NCBI RefSeq assembly: GCF_900637545.1 | Contig: NZ_LR134376.1 | Location: 4,502,501 to 4,542,521, forward strand | Source: Aeromonas encheleia | Lineage (GTDB): Bacteria > Pseudomonadota > Gammaproteobacteria > Enterobacterales > Aeromonadaceae | Reading direction: 5' to 3' | DNA length: 40,021 nucleotides | Part shown: piece by piece, positions 19,924 through 29,393 of the stretch | Numbering within the stretch: the stretch's first letter is position 1 | Layout of the letters: every line of letters starts with the position of its first letter | Program-made: the position numbers and the translations under genes | The notes under the pieces: generated by a model | Told to the model about the DNA's origin: nothing | The model's database searches: none | Seen by the model: only the letters and a program-made list of their open reading frames with translations

Positions 19924-20832
19924 TCACGATTCTGACAGGCCAAAATAGCACAGTAAGCGGTCCAAACCCGCTAAGTTATCGTAACTTATTACTAACTTAC
20001 CGCTATCCTGCTTGCCCGGTTGAAGTTGTACCTGATTGCCAATTTTTTCTGAAATCTGGCGCTCGATGTAACCGAATTGGGGATCGCGGACGGGTTCAAC
20101 CTTGGTTTTTGCCGGATCCAGCGCTTTTTGCACCAGTTTCTCGGTATCTCGTACGGTCAGCCCCTTCTGGGCGACCAGCTTGGCCAGCTCGGATTGGGCC
20201 GGGCCGCTCAGGGCCAGCAGGGCACGGGCATGGCCCATGTCGAGGTCTCCGTGCTCGACGAACCGCTTCACATCCTCGTTGAGCTGGTTGAGGCGCAGCA
20301 GGTTGGTCACTGTGGTGCGGGACTTGCCCACCGCCTCGGCCACCTGCTGGTGGGTCAGCTCGAATTCGGTCAGCAGCCGCTGCAAGGCGACCGCCTCTTC
20401 GATGGCGTTGAGATCTTCGCGCTGGATGTTCTCAATCAGCGCGATGGCCACCGCGGCCTCGTCGGGCACATCCTTGACGATGCAGGGCACCACCTCAAGC
20501 CGGGCCAGCTGGGAAGCGCGCCAGCGCCGCTCACCGGCGATGATCTCGAAACGGTTCTCGCCGATGGAGCGTACCACTATCGGCTGAATCACACCTTGCG
20601 CCCGGATCGAGTTGGCCAGGTCTTCCAGCGCATCCTGCGACATGTCCTTGCGCGGCTGGTACTTGCCGGACTGCAGCCACTCCAGCGGCAGTTTGCGCAG
20701 CTCGCCCTGGTTGGTGGGCGCCATGGCCTGCTCGGTACGCTGATCGCTCATCACCTGTTTCTGGCGGGCGGCCGTGCTGGTGCTGAGCAGGGCATCCAAC
20801 CCCTTGCCCAGCCCACGTTTCTTCAGAGTCAT
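19924..20832 (-). CDS. parB: Chromosome-partitioning protein ParB
   Basis: 302 residues. A basic N-terminus (MTLKKRGLGKGLDALLS), which in ParB proteins stimulates the ParA ATPase, is followed by the ParB/Spo0J CTPase domain (about 45-135) containing YQPRKDM and GERRWRAS. The helix-turn-helix (about 140-190) includes LTHQQVAEAVGKSRTTVTN, and a C-terminal dimerisation domain follows. It loads at parS sites and spreads to form the origin-segregation complex. It overlaps parA by four bases (ATGA). No consensus parS site was recognised in this window. Confidence 0.96.
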   Translation of the reverse strand: MTLKKRGLGKGLDALLSTSTAARQKQVMSDQRTEQAMAPTNQGELRKLPLEWLQSGKYQPRKDMSQDALEDLANSIRAQGVIQPIVVRSIGENRFEIIAGERRWRASQLARLEVVPCIVKDVPDEAAVAIALIENIQREDLNAIEEAVALQRLLTEFELTHQQVAEAVGKSRTTVTNLLRLNQLNEDVKRFVEHGDLDMGHARALLALSGPAQSELAKLVAQKGLTVRDTEKLVQKALDPAKTKVEPVRDPQFGYIERQISEKIGNQVQLQPGKQDSGKLVISYDNLAGLDRLLCYFGLSES

Positions 20833-21632
20833 ATGCGCTCTCGGTCTGCGGTGATCGGCTGTGGTTCCTGCTCCTGACGACGCAGGATCTCGCCAGCCAG
20901 GGCCAGATAAGCCTTGGCCCCCACCGATGATTTGTCATAGTGCATGGCCGGGGCACCGAAGCTCGGGGCCTCAGCCAGTCTTACGTTACGGGGGATGATG
21001 GTGCGATAGACCTTGTCCCCGAAGTGCTGTTTCAGCTGATCGGACACATCATTGGCCAGCCGGTTGCGGTGATCGAACATGGTGCGCAGCACCCCCTCGA
21101 TCTTCAGCTCCGGGTTGACCACGGCCGCCAGCTTGCTGATGGTGTCGACCAGGGCGGTGAGCCCTTCCAGCGCGTAATACTCGCACTGCATGGGCACCAG
21201 CACGGAGTCGGCGGCGGCCATGGCGTTGACGGTCAGCATGTTGAGGGAAGGCGGGCAGTCGATGAAGACGTAGTCGTATTTGTCCCGCACCGAGGCCAGC
21301 GCATTGCGCAGGCGGAGCTCGCGGGCGAAGAATTCCATCAGACGGATTTCCGCCGCCGTCACGTCGGCATTGGCGGCGATGAGGTGATAGCCACCCGAGG
21401 TCTCGGTGATGATCACCTCGTTGATGGGAGCATCGTCGATCAGCAGTTCATAGGCGGTGCGTTCGACTTCGTACTTGTCGACACCGCTGCCCATGGTGGC
21501 ATTGCCCTGCGGATCCAGATCGATCACCAGCACCTTGCGCCGGGTGGCGGCCATGGAGGCGGCCAGATTCACACAGGTGGTAGTTTTACCCACTCCACCC
21601 TTCTGGTTGGCTATGGCAATGACTTTTCCCAC
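20829..21632 (-). CDS. parA: Chromosome-partitioning ATPase ParA
   Basis: 267 residues with the deviant Walker A motif KGGVGKTTTCVNLA (starting about residue 10), DLDPQGNAT (Walker A'), and DCPPSLNMLTVNAM (Walker B). It is a chromosomal ParA/Soj protein that moves ParB-bound origins using a nucleoid-bound ATP gradient. It forms an operon with parB, 27 bp downstream of rsmG, the usual order next to oriC in many bacteria though absent from E. coli. Confidence 0.96.
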   Translation of the reverse strand: MGKVIAIANQKGGVGKTTTCVNLAASMAATRRKVLVIDLDPQGNATMGSGVDKYEVERTAYELLIDDAPINEVIITETSGGYHLIAANADVTAAEIRLMEFFARELRLRNALASVRDKYDYVFIDCPPSLNMLTVNAMAAADSVLVPMQCEYYALEGLTALVDTISKLAAVVNPELKIEGVLRTMFDHRNRLANDVSDQLKQHFGDKVYRTIIPRNVRLAEAPSFGAPAMHYDKSSVGAKAYLALAGEILRRQEQEPQPITADRERI

Positions 21633-21659
21633 ACTATCCCCTAAATGAATACGGCGGCC

Positions 21660-22286
21660 CTATTCGGGCTGGATGGCTTTAAACTCCAGCAGATGACGTT
21701 CACCTTCCAGCTCCGGCACCACCAGCTGATGGGTGGCGACCAGACGGATGCTGGCGGGCAACTGCGCCAGTTCCTGCTCGGGATATTGCCCCTTGAGTGC
21801 CAGGAAGCTGCCCTGAGGCGACGGCAGATGGTGACACCAGGTGAGCATGTCCTCCAGGGAGGCAAAGGCCCGGCTGAGTACCCCATCGAACCCTACTTCC
21901 GGTTGATACTCTTCAACCCGGGATTTGACTGGCGTCACATTGGTCAGTCCCAGCTCCTGGATCACCTGGCGGATGAAGTTGATCCGCTTGCCCAGGCTAT
22001 CGAGCAGCACGAACTGCTTGTCCGGGTTGATGATGGCCAGCGGCAGGCCGGGCAGGCCGGGGCCGGTGCCCACATCGATGAAACGCTCACCGTGCAGGTG
22101 CGGGCTCACCACCAGGCTGTCGAGGATATGCTTGACCAGCATGGCGTCCGGATCTCGCACCGAGGTGAGATTGTAAGCCTTGTTCCACTTGTGCAGCAAC
22201 TCGACCAAGTGTACCAACTGGCTCTTTTGATGGTCGGTGATAACAATACCGGCCTGCATGAGCAGGCCGTTCAATCTTTCCAGCAT
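21660..22286 (-). CDS. rsmG: 16S rRNA (guanine527-N7)-methyltransferase
   Basis: 208 residues (E. coli RsmG 207). It is a Rossmann-fold methyltransferase with the SAM-binding motif [15 protein letters not shown] and [11 protein letters not shown], and the RsmG N-terminal pattern [13 protein letters not shown]. It methylates G527 of 16S rRNA; its loss gives low-level streptomycin resistance in other bacteria. It follows mnmG by 8 bp and precedes parA. Confidence 0.97.
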   Translation of the reverse strand: MLERLNGLLMQAGIVITDHQKSQLVHLVELLHKWNKAYNLTSVRDPDAMLVKHILDSLVVSPHLHGERFIDVGTGPGLPGLPLAIINPDKQFVLLDSLGKRINFIRQVIQELGLTNVTPVKSRVEEYQPEVGFDGVLSRAFASLEDMLTWCHHLPSPQGSFLALKGQYPEQELAQLPASIRLVATHQLVVPELEGERHLLEFKAIQPE

Positions 22287-22294
22287 GGGGATCC

Positions 22295-24184
22295 TCAGGC
22301 GGTTTTACGCAGCAGGCCGTGTTTCTTCAGGTGAACCAGCAGGATGGAGATGGCCGCCGGGGTGATGCCGGAGATGCGGGAGGCCTGACCTATGGTCTGC
22401 GGCCTGGCATCGCTCAGCTTGGCGATCACCTCGTTGGAGAGACCATTCACGTCGCGGTAGTTCATGTCCAGCGGCAGCAGGGTGTTCTCGTTGCGCAGCT
22501 GCTTCTCCACCTCGTCGTGCTGGCGCTCGATGTAGCCGGCATACTTGATCTGGATCTCCACCTGATCCGCCGCCGCCGTATCTTCCAGCGCCGGGCCCAC
22601 CCCTTCGATGGCCATCAGGGCATCGTAGGTCACCTCCGGCCGACGCAGCAGCTCTTCCAGGCTCTGCTCGCGGGTCAAGGGGGTGTTCACCAGGGCGTTG
22701 ACCGCCTCCAGTGACGGGTGTTGCGGGTGGATCCAGGTCGAGCGCATGCGCTGACGCTCCAGCTCAACCTGCTCCATCTTGGCGTTGAACTTGCTCCAGC
22801 GCTCGTCATCCACCAGACCCAGCTCACGGCCGACGGCGGTCAGGCGCAGATCGGCGTTGTCTTCACGCAGCAGCAAGCGGTATTCGGCGCGGCTGGTGAA
22901 CATGCGGTAGGGCTCGCGGGTCCCCAGGGTGGAGAGATCGTCCATCATCACGCCCATGTAGGCCTGATCCCGGCGGGGGTGCCAGGCTTCTTTGCCCTGG
23001 GCACGCAGACCGGCGTTCAAGCCGGCCATCAGCCCCTGGGCCGCCGCCTCTTCATAGCCCGTGGTGCCGTTGATCTGGCCGGCGAAGAACAGGTTGGCGA
23101 TGCACTTGCTCTCCATGTTGGCCTTGAGATCCCGCGGATCGAAGAAGTCGTATTCGATGGCGTAGCCGGGACGGGTGATATGGGCATTCTCGAAGCCGCG
23201 GATCGAACGGACGATCTGCACCTGCACATCGAATGGCAGGCTGGTGGAGATCCCGTTCGGATAAAGTTCGTGGGTGGTCAGGCCTTCCGGCTCGACGAAG
23301 ATCTGGTGCGCTGTCTTGTCCGCGAAACGGGTGATCTTGTCCTCGATCGACGGGCAGTAACGGGGGCCTATCCCCTCGATCACCCCGGCGTACATGGGGC
23401 TGCGATCCAGGTTGTTGCGGATCACCTCGTGGGTCTGCTCGTTGGTGTGAGTGACGTAGCAGGGCACCTGGCGTGGGTGCTGGCTGGCATCGCCGATAAA
23501 CGAGAAGACCGGGCGGGGATCGTCACCGTGCTGCTGCTGCATCACGGAGAAATCGACGGTGCGGGCATCGATGCGCGGCGGCGTGCCTGTCTTGAGACGA
23601 TCGATGCGCAGCGGCAGCTCACGCAGCCGCTGGGCCAGGGCGATCGAGGGAGGATCCCCGGCGCGGCCGCCCTTGTAGTTTTCCATGCCGATGTGGATCA
23701 GGCCGTTCAGGAAGGTGCCGACGGTCAGCACCACCGTCTTGCCGCTGATGCGGATCCCGCTCTGGGTGACGACACCAGCGACACGATCCCCGTCCATGAT
23801 CAGATCATCACAGGCCTGCTGGAAGATCTTCAGGTTGGGGTAGTTCTCCAGAGTCTGGCGAACCACGGCCTTGTAGAGCAGACGATCCGCCTGGGCGCGA
23901 GTGGCTCGTACCGCCGGTCCCTTGGAGGAGTTGAGGGTACGGAACTGGATCCCGCCAAGATCGATGGCACGCGCCATGATCCCGCCCAGGGCGTCAACTT
24001 CCTTGACCAGGTGTCCCTTGCCGATCCCGCCGATCGCCGGATTACAGGACATGTGCCCCAGCGTATCGATGTTGTGGGTCAGCAACAGGGTATTGAGACC
24101 CATGCGGGCGGCCGCTGTTGCTGCTTCGGTTCCTGCGTGACCGCCACCGACGACGATCACATCAAATTGTTCATGGTATTGCAT
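22295..24184 (-). CDS. mnmG: tRNA 5-carboxymethylaminomethyluridine modification enzyme MnmG (GidA)
   Basis: 629 residues, identical in length to E. coli MnmG. The FAD-binding motif [11 protein letters not shown] begins at residue 12. The GidA signatures [10 protein letters not shown] and [16 protein letters not shown] are present, with the C-terminal helical domain that contacts MnmE. With MnmE (also in this window) it installs the cmnm5 group on U34 of several tRNAs. Its start borders oriC, and transcription runs away from the origin as in E. coli. Confidence 0.98.
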   Translation of the reverse strand: MQYHEQFDVIVVGGGHAGTEAATAAARMGLNTLLLTHNIDTLGHMSCNPAIGGIGKGHLVKEVDALGGIMARAIDLGGIQFRTLNSSKGPAVRATRAQADRLLYKAVVRQTLENYPNLKIFQQACDDLIMDGDRVAGVVTQSGIRISGKTVVLTVGTFLNGLIHIGMENYKGGRAGDPPSIALAQRLRELPLRIDRLKTGTPPRIDARTVDFSVMQQQHGDDPRPVFSFIGDASQHPRQVPCYVTHTNEQTHEVIRNNLDRSPMYAGVIEGIGPRYCPSIEDKITRFADKTAHQIFVEPEGLTTHELYPNGISTSLPFDVQVQIVRSIRGFENAHITRPGYAIEYDFFDPRDLKANMESKCIANLFFAGQINGTTGYEEAAAQGLMAGLNAGLRAQGKEAWHPRRDQAYMGVMMDDLSTLGTREPYRMFTSRAEYRLLLREDNADLRLTAVGRELGLVDDERWSKFNAKMEQVELERQRMRSTWIHPQHPSLEAVNALVNTPLTREQSLEELLRRPEVTYDALMAIEGVGPALEDTAAADQVEIQIKYAGYIERQHDEVEKQLRNENTLLPLDMNYRDVNGLSNEVIAKLSDARPQTIGQASRISGITPAAISILLVHLKKHGLLRKTA

Positions 24185-24186
24185 TG

Positions 24187-24693
24187 GGGATCACCTTGAT
24201 CTGCACGCCTGAAGATCTGTATTTGCCTGGGCTGAGGGGCGGATCATTCTATCCGTTTCGCATCCTGAGGGGAACGTCTACTTCAGGATCAGTATGGATG
24301 AAGGATCCGGTAATTAGATCTTAAGGATCTTTAGATCGATCTTTTATTGGATCTTTTATTAGGATCCAGGGTTTCTGTTGATAAGCACTTTTTGATCATA
24401 AAGATCATCTGGTTAAAGACGATCCCAGCTTGTGGAAAAGCTTGGATCCTGGGACCGTGAACAGGGGGATAACCAGTGCTTTTATACACAGGCGGCTGGC
24501 GGACTGGATCTCATACATGGATAACTATAGGTTTTGCAGAGCTTTACACTGTAGTTATGCACATTACCCCCGAGTGTTGTGGGTAACAATGTAGAACAAC
24601 TCGTTCGGATCAATCTGTTAATAACCTGGTGGATAGGGATCTGGGGATAAACGGGGAGATCAAGGCTTTTCTGCCGGATCTCCCAGGCCCTGA
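24187..24693. other. oriC: Chromosomal replication origin oriC
   Basis: This 509-bp gene-free interval between mnmG and mioC keeps the E. coli layout. An AT-rich unwinding element lies at 24311-24372 with GATC-started repeats, including the tandem GATCTTTTATT at 24338-24348 and 24350-24360. DnaA-box matches follow: R1-like TGTTGATAA (24376-24384), TGTGGAAAA (24431-24439), R2 TTATACACA (24482-24490), R3-like CATGGATAA (24516-24524) and R4-like TTATGCACA (24555-24563). Further 8/9 matches are TGTGGGTAA (24578-24586) and TGGGGATAA (24642-24650). More than 20 GATC Dam sites occur, against about two expected by chance, giving a substrate for SeqA sequestration. The region 24392-24414, rich in A/T next to R1, is where an IHF site would be expected. 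Confidence 0.95.
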
Positions 24694-25143
24694 TCAGGCG
24701 ATCATCTTCATCCAGTCCTGGATCCAGGCTTCGGCGGCATCTTCCGGGATCTCGTGCTGGGTGACATCGATGTCGAGACGATCCCCGATCCGGCTGGCGC
24801 CACACTCGGCCAGCAGCTGATCCAGCGTCCTGCCACCCTGGCAGAAGGTGTCATAACTGCTGTCACCGAGCGCGATCACGCCATATTTCAAGGCATTAAG
24901 ATCCGGATGCTGGTCGGTAAGATCCTTGACGAAGGGCTGCAGGTTATCGGGAACATCACCTGCGCCATGGGTGGAGGTGACCACCAGCAGGATGGCATCA
25001 GGCTCTGCCAGCACCTCGGCGAGGCTGGCCGGGTTGTGGATCTTGGGCTGATGACCCGCCTGTTCCAGCAGGCTGGCGACATGATCTGCGACATATTCGG
25101 CGGCGCCCAGCATGGAGCCGACGATGAGATTGAGTTTGGCCAT
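24694..25143 (-). CDS. mioC: Flavodoxin-like protein MioC
   Basis: 149 residues (E. coli 147). It has a flavodoxin fold with the FMN phosphate-binding loop region VGSMLGAAEYVADH near the N-terminus, TSTHGAGDVPDNL, and GDSSYDTFCQGG. It is an FMN-binding electron-transfer protein whose cellular role is not settled. Transcription runs toward oriC, as in E. coli, where mioC transcription affects initiation. DnaA boxes lie upstream of its start. Confidence 0.95.
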   Translation of the reverse strand: MAKLNLIVGSMLGAAEYVADHVASLLEQAGHQPKIHNPASLAEVLAEPDAILLVVTSTHGAGDVPDNLQPFVKDLTDQHPDLNALKYGVIALGDSSYDTFCQGGRTLDQLLAECGASRIGDRLDIDVTQHEIPEDAAEAWIQDWMKMIA

Positions 25144-25199
25144 GGAATGGATCCTGAAAGAATGCGGAGAGTGCAGAACCGGATTCTACCGCCAAAGGA

Positions 25200-25231
25200 T
25201 GTGGATAAATATGGATAAAGCTTGGGGATAA
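25200..25231. promoter_or_regulatory. Cluster of three DnaA boxes upstream of mioC
   Basis: A perfect TGTGGATAA (25200-25208), then TATGGATAA (25210-25218) and TGGGGATAA (25223-25231), each 8 of 9 matches, lie in direct orientation 57-88 bp upstream of the mioC start. DnaA binding here could repress mioC or extend the origin complex. The perfect box is a better match than any single box noticed inside oriC. Confidence 0.75.
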
Positions 25232-25375
25232 AGGATCCTTCCGGCTTTTTCATGCAGAGGCGGGTTTCACCGCTATTTTTGATCCTTCCCAGAATCCCGC
25301 CATCTGGCTCAATGCATGAATGAGTCCTTCTGCTCAAAATCCCGCCTCATTGATACGTTAAGTAACAATGCAGAT

Positions 25376-25394
25376 GCAAATGATTAGCAATTAA
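25376..25394. promoter_or_regulatory. Possible Fur box upstream of the siderophore receptor
   Basis: GCAAATGATTAGCAATTAA matches the 19-bp Fur consensus at 11 positions, including the central AATGAT. It is a weaker match than the box at 2957-2971, but iron control is expected for this gene class. Confidence 0.4.
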
Positions 25395-25526
25395 TGAATC
25401 GATTCGATCATGGCTCCTGTAGTAGCATGACGCTGCTTTATTCGCCTAAGGAACCGGGCTAACCGGCAGGATTGGGCGGTCATAATAAGAAACCAAAATA
25501 ACTTATTGATATTTGAGACATTTAAT

Positions 25527-27638
25527 ATGATTGCGCAAGATAACAACTCAACTGCAACTATGCGGAAGAAGGGTGTCCAGCACCTGCTGCCGCTCTCCTG
25601 TTTACTCGCCAGTCTGCCGGTTCTGGCAGCGGAACAAGCCGATAAGGAATTACCCAAGGCCAGCGAGACCATGGTGGTGACAGGTACCGCCATGAAGATC
25701 GAAGTGCCGATGGCCGAGACGCCCCGTGCCGTCTCGGTGGTCAATCGCGAGGAGCTGGATCAGCACGCCGTGCTTCAGCTCGATGAGTCCGTACGCTACC
25801 GCTCTGGCGTGCTCACCGGCCTGTATGGCTCGGACAACAACACCGACTGGTTCAAGGTCCGTGGCTTCGATGCCGCCTCCTACCTGGATGGCAACCGCCA
25901 GTTCAGCACCGGCTACTATGTGTGGACGCCTGAGCCCTTCGGCCTGGAAAGCGTAGAAGTGCTGAAGGGACCGGCCTCTATCCTCTACGGCGAGGCCCCT
26001 CCCGGTGGCGTGATCAACTCCATCAGCAAGCGTCCGACCGCGACCCCGCAAGGATTGGTCAATCTGCAGCTGGGCAACCGGGATCTGCGCCAGGTCGGCG
26101 TCGACTTCTCCGACGAGCTGACCGACAACAGCCGCTATCGCATGGTTGCACTCTATAAAGAGCGTGACGGCGTGCTGGATGGCACCTATAACGAGCGCTC
26201 CTATCTGGCGCCAAGCGTCACCCTGGATATCTCGGATCGCACCAGCCTCACCCTGCTGGCCAGCTTCCTGCACGACGAAGGGGTGCCGACCAACGGCTTC
26301 TTCCCCGTCTATGGCACCCTCAACACCGAGGGCGGCCAGATCGATCCCAGCACCAACCTGAGTCAGCCGGATTACGATCGTAACCGCAACACCCAGATCT
26401 CCACCGGTTACGAGCTGGCCCACCAGTTCAACCAGACCTGGGAGTTCAAGCAGAACGTCCGCTTCAACTACAACGATCTGCTGCTGCGCCAGACCTACAT
26501 CTTCCCGACTTACGAAGGCACCACCGCCTACCGTGGTCTGGTCTACCGCGATGGCGACACCAAGAGCGCCACCATGGACAACCAGCTGGTGGGTTACTGG
26601 AACACGGATCGCACCGAGCAGACTCTGCTGCTGGGGATCGATCTGCAGCGTCACGTGAACGAAGGGGTCGAGGCCGACAACTACGCCATGGGATCCATCG
26701 ATACCATGAACCCGGATTACGGCAACTTCCCTGGCTTCGATGAATCCACGGCCACCTATCAGAAGAACACCAAGGGCCAGAGCGGCCTCTATGCCCAGCA
26801 CCAGATCCGTTGGGACGATCGCTGGTTGCTGACCGCCGGCGGCCGCTTCGACTATGTGGAGACCCACAACATCAGCGAAGCGGCCAGCAAGAACGAGAAG
26901 CAGTACGATGACAACCTCTCGCTCTCCGGCAGCCTGATGTACCTGGCCGACAACGGCCTCTCCCCTTACTTCGCCTATGCAGAGTCGTTCGAGGTGCTGC
27001 CGGGGATAGATCCCAACACCAAGAACTCCTACAAGCCGCTCGAGGGCAAGCTGTACGAGACCGGCATCAAGTACGCGCCGAGTTTCCTCGATGGCTACAT
27101 CAACCTGGCGCTGTTCGATCTGGAGCAGACCAACTCCCTGGTCTCCACCGGTTCCGGCCAGCAGACTCAGGCAGGCAAGGTCAAGTCTCAAGGCGTAGAG
27201 GTTGAGGGGAGCGTGCAAGCCACAGAGGCACTGCGCCTGACCGCGGCTTATACCTACACCGATGCCAAGACCAACGACACCGGCAACGGTGATCGCCAGG
27301 CCAGCCTGATCCCGCGCCACCAGGCCTCCTTCTGGGGCAACTACAAGGTGCAGCAGGGTCCGGTCTCCGGGCTGGAAGTCGGCACCGGGGTGCGCTATAT
27401 CGGCTCCAGTGTCGGCATAGGTGCGGTGGATGCCAACTACAACCCCATCTATGGTTCGGCAGAGGTGCCGGCCCAGACGGTGTGGGATGCGATGATCGGG
27501 TATGACTTTGCCAAGAACTGGCGGGCCCAGATCAACGTCAACAACCTGCTGGATGACACCTATGTAGCGAGCTGTGATTACTACTGCTACTACGGTGAAC
27601 CGCGCAGCATAGTCGGATCTGTCAACTACCGCTGGTAA
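25527..27638 (+). CDS. TonB-dependent siderophore receptor (FhuA/FoxA class)
   Basis: 703 residues from the ATG at 25527; a second ATG at 25560 ([14 protein letters not shown]) is a possible start, and neither has a strong ribosome-binding site. The signal peptide ends near PVLAAEQA and is followed by a TonB-box-like ETMVVTG. The plug domain (about 55-170) includes VKVRG-like [15 protein letters not shown] and [20 protein letters not shown] 22-strand barrel follows and ends with aromatic W (SVNYRW). Sequence style and the fhuCDB genes behind it point to ferric hydroxamate uptake (ferrichrome or ferrioxamine type). A CDYYCYYG loop near the end (before the last strand) is found in many receptors of this class. 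The exact ligand is not deducible. Confidence 0.92.
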   Translation: MIAQDNNSTATMRKKGVQHLLPLSCLLASLPVLAAEQADKELPKASETMVVTGTAMKIEVPMAETPRAVSVVNREELDQHAVLQLDESVRYRSGVLTGLYGSDNNTDWFKVRGFDAASYLDGNRQFSTGYYVWTPEPFGLESVEVLKGPASILYGEAPPGGVINSISKRPTATPQGLVNLQLGNRDLRQVGVDFSDELTDNSRYRMVALYKERDGVLDGTYNERSYLAPSVTLDISDRTSLTLLASFLHDEGVPTNGFFPVYGTLNTEGGQIDPSTNLSQPDYDRNRNTQISTGYELAHQFNQTWEFKQNVRFNYNDLLLRQTYIFPTYEGTTAYRGLVYRDGDTKSATMDNQLVGYWNTDRTEQTLLLGIDLQRHVNEGVEADNYAMGSIDTMNPDYGNFPGFDESTATYQKNTKGQSGLYAQHQIRWDDRWLLTAGGRFDYVETHNISEAASKNEKQYDDNLSLSGSLMYLADNGLSPYFAYAESFEVLPGIDPNTKNSYKPLEGKLYETGIKYAPSFLDGYINLALFDLEQTNSLVSTGSGQQTQAGKVKSQGVEVEGSVQATEALRLTAAYTYTDAKTNDTGNGDRQASLIPRHQASFWGNYKVQQGPVSGLEVGTGVRYIGSSVGIGAVDANYNPIYGSAEVPAQTVWDAMIGYDFAKNWRAQINVNNLLDDTYVASCDYYCYYGEPRSIVGSVNYRW

Positions 27639-27648
27639 GATACAGGCC

Positions 27649-27684
27649 GGGCGGGGGCCTCAAGCTCCCGCCCTCCTTCTTTTT
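27649..27684 (+). terminator. Hairpin/attenuator between the receptor and the exporter gene
   Basis: GGGCGGGGGC (27649-27658), loop CTCAA, GCTCCCGCCC (27664-27673): a 10-bp stem with one G-U pair, followed by TCCTTCTTTTT. It lies 10 bp after the receptor stop and 16 bp before the next start. It probably terminates most transcripts so that the receptor is made in excess of the transporter genes. Confidence 0.7.
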
Positions 27685-27699
27685 GTACACAGGCCTGTC

Positions 27700-29346
27700 A
27701 TGGAACTCTTGTCACTGGTTTACCGCCAATATCGTTGGCCCTTCATCGCCATTACCCTGCTCAGCCTGCTCAGCGCGGTGAGCGGGATAGGCGTCATCGC
27801 CTTCATCAATCACTCTCTCATCGAATCCGTAGGGGATCCGCTGTCGGTGCTCGGCCAGCTGATCGGCCTCATTCTGCTGTTGCTGGTGATCACACTCGGC
27901 TCTCAATTGGCCCTGACCACGCTCGGTCATCATTTTGTTTATCGCCTGCGTGGCCGCCTGCTCAAGCAGTTGCTGGACACCGACGTCGCCCGCATTCGCC
28001 AGATAGGGCAGGGGCCGTTGCTGGCCTCCCTCTCCAGCGACATCGGCCAGATCACCATCGCCTTCGTGCGCCTGCCGGAGCTGGTGCAGGGGCTGGTGCT
28101 CACCATAGGCTCTGCGCTCTACCTCGGCTGGTTGTCGCCGGCCCTGCTCGGAGTCACCGCACTCTGGGTCACCCTCACCATGGTGGTGGGCTGGCTGCTG
28201 GTCAACCGGGTCTATCGCCACCTGTCCCACATGCGCCAGGCCGAAGACAAGCTCTATCAGAACTACCAGGCCATCATCGCCGGCAGCAAGGAGCTGGCGC
28301 TCAATCGCGAGCGGGCGCACTTCATCTATCACCGGCTCTATGAGCAGAACGCGCAGGACTATCGTCGCCACATCATCAGTGCCGACACCTATCACCTGAG
28401 CGCGGTGAACTGGTCGAACATCATGATGCTGGGGGCCATCGGCCTGGTGTTCTTCCTGGCCAACGGGCTGGGTTGGGCCAACACCAACGTGGCGGCCACC
28501 TTTGCCCTGACCCTGCTGTTCCTCCGTACCCCCTTGTTGCAAGGGATAGGAGCGCTGCCGACCCTGATCTCCGCTCAGGTGGCATTCGACAAGATAGCGA
28601 GCCTGACCCTGGCCGAGCCGGATCCCGCCTTCCCGCTGCCACCCGCACCCCAGGCTTGGCAACGCATCCAGCTGGAGCAAGTGAGCTTTCACTATCAGGG
28701 GGAGGGCGGCTTCGCAGTGGGGCCTATCAGCCTCACCATAGAGAAGGGGGAGCAGATCTTCATCATCGGCGGCAATGGCTCCGGCAAGTCGACCCTGGCC
28801 ATGCTGCTGACCGGGCTCTATCAGCCGGTCTCGGGCCGGATCCTGCTGGATGGTGAGCCGATCACCGATCGCAACGCCTACCTGGCGCTGTTCTCCGCCA
28901 TCTTCACCGATTACCACCTGTTCCAGCATCTGCTGGGGCCAGAGCCGAAAGAGGCGCTGATCGCCGAGTGGCTGGAGCGGCTGCAGATGGGCAGCAAGCT
29001 CGTCATCGAGGACGATTTCATCGCCAACATCGAGCTCTCCCAGGGGCAGCGCAAGCGGGTTGCCCTGCTGCTGGCACTGGCCGAGCAGCGCGAGGTGATG
29101 CTGTTTGACGAGTGGGCGGCGGATCAGGATCCCCAGTTCCGCCGCATCTTCTACCAGGTGCTGTTGCCGCGCCTGAGAGAGATGGGCAAGACGGTGATCG
29201 CCATCAGCCACGACGATCTCTATTTCTCCCAGGCCGATCGCCTGCTGGAGATGCGCCAGGGCCAGCTCACCGAGCTGACCGGCGCGCGCCGTGAGCAGGT
29301 CAGCCAGGATGCCGTCGCCCATCTGGATAATGAAGTGCCGGTCTGA
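27700..29346 (+). CDS. Cyclic-peptide/siderophore exporter, SyrD/PvdE/YojI family ABC transporter
   Basis: 548 residues, close to E. coli YojI (547). The N-terminal half (about 1-295) has six membrane helices of the ABC exporter type. The C-terminal ATPase has Walker [10 protein letters not shown] (357-365), signature LSQGQRKR (446-453, Q replacing the third G-position residue as in SyrD/PvdE proteins) and Walker [14 protein letters not shown] (466-478). Relatives export microcin J25 or move pyoverdine precursors and lipopeptides to the periplasm. It stands between a receptor gene and fhuCDB, an unusual place for an exporter; export or recycling of a siderophore or peptide is inferred. No peptide synthetase or siderophore synthesis gene is in the window. 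The palindrome ACAGGCCTGT (27689-27698) covers its ribosome-binding region. Confidence 0.9.
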   Translation: MELLSLVYRQYRWPFIAITLLSLLSAVSGIGVIAFINHSLIESVGDPLSVLGQLIGLILLLLVITLGSQLALTTLGHHFVYRLRGRLLKQLLDTDVARIRQIGQGPLLASLSSDIGQITIAFVRLPELVQGLVLTIGSALYLGWLSPALLGVTALWVTLTMVVGWLLVNRVYRHLSHMRQAEDKLYQNYQAIIAGSKELALNRERAHFIYHRLYEQNAQDYRRHIISADTYHLSAVNWSNIMMLGAIGLVFFLANGLGWANTNVAATFALTLLFLRTPLLQGIGALPTLISAQVAFDKIASLTLAEPDPAFPLPPAPQAWQRIQLEQVSFHYQGEGGFAVGPISLTIEKGEQIFIIGGNGSGKSTLAMLLTGLYQPVSGRILLDGEPITDRNAYLALFSAIFTDYHLFQHLLGPEPKEALIAEWLERLQMGSKLVIEDDFIANIELSQGQRKRVALLLALAEQREVMLFDEWAADQDPQFRRIFYQVLLPRLREMGKTVIAISHDDLYFSQADRLLEMRQGQLTELTGARREQVSQDAVAHLDNEVPV

Positions 29347-29393
29347 CACCGGCACTGACAGGACTGGCACCAAGGCCAGCACAGGAACAGATC

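Larger units (their letters stand above)
25144..25526. other. Divergent control region between mioC and the siderophore receptor
   Basis: A 383-bp interval with no gene. It holds the DnaA boxes at 25200-25231 and two direct copies of AATCCCGCC (25293-25301 and 25338-25346). An inverted GAGGCGGG (25257-25264) can pair with the second copy. A weak Fur-like element lies at 25376-25394. No clear sigma-70 promoter was identified by eye for the receptor. Confidence 0.6.

Noticed and set aside
26648..26661. Second possible parS site around CACGTG in the receptor gene
   Set aside because: Only about 10 of 14 positions match and it is within coding sequence; the outer arms do not pair.
27700..29346. 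Interpretation of the exporter as a bacteriocin secretion or immunity gene
   Set aside because: No small precursor peptide, maturation enzyme or peptidase domain is encoded nearby, and the flanking genes are siderophore uptake genes.
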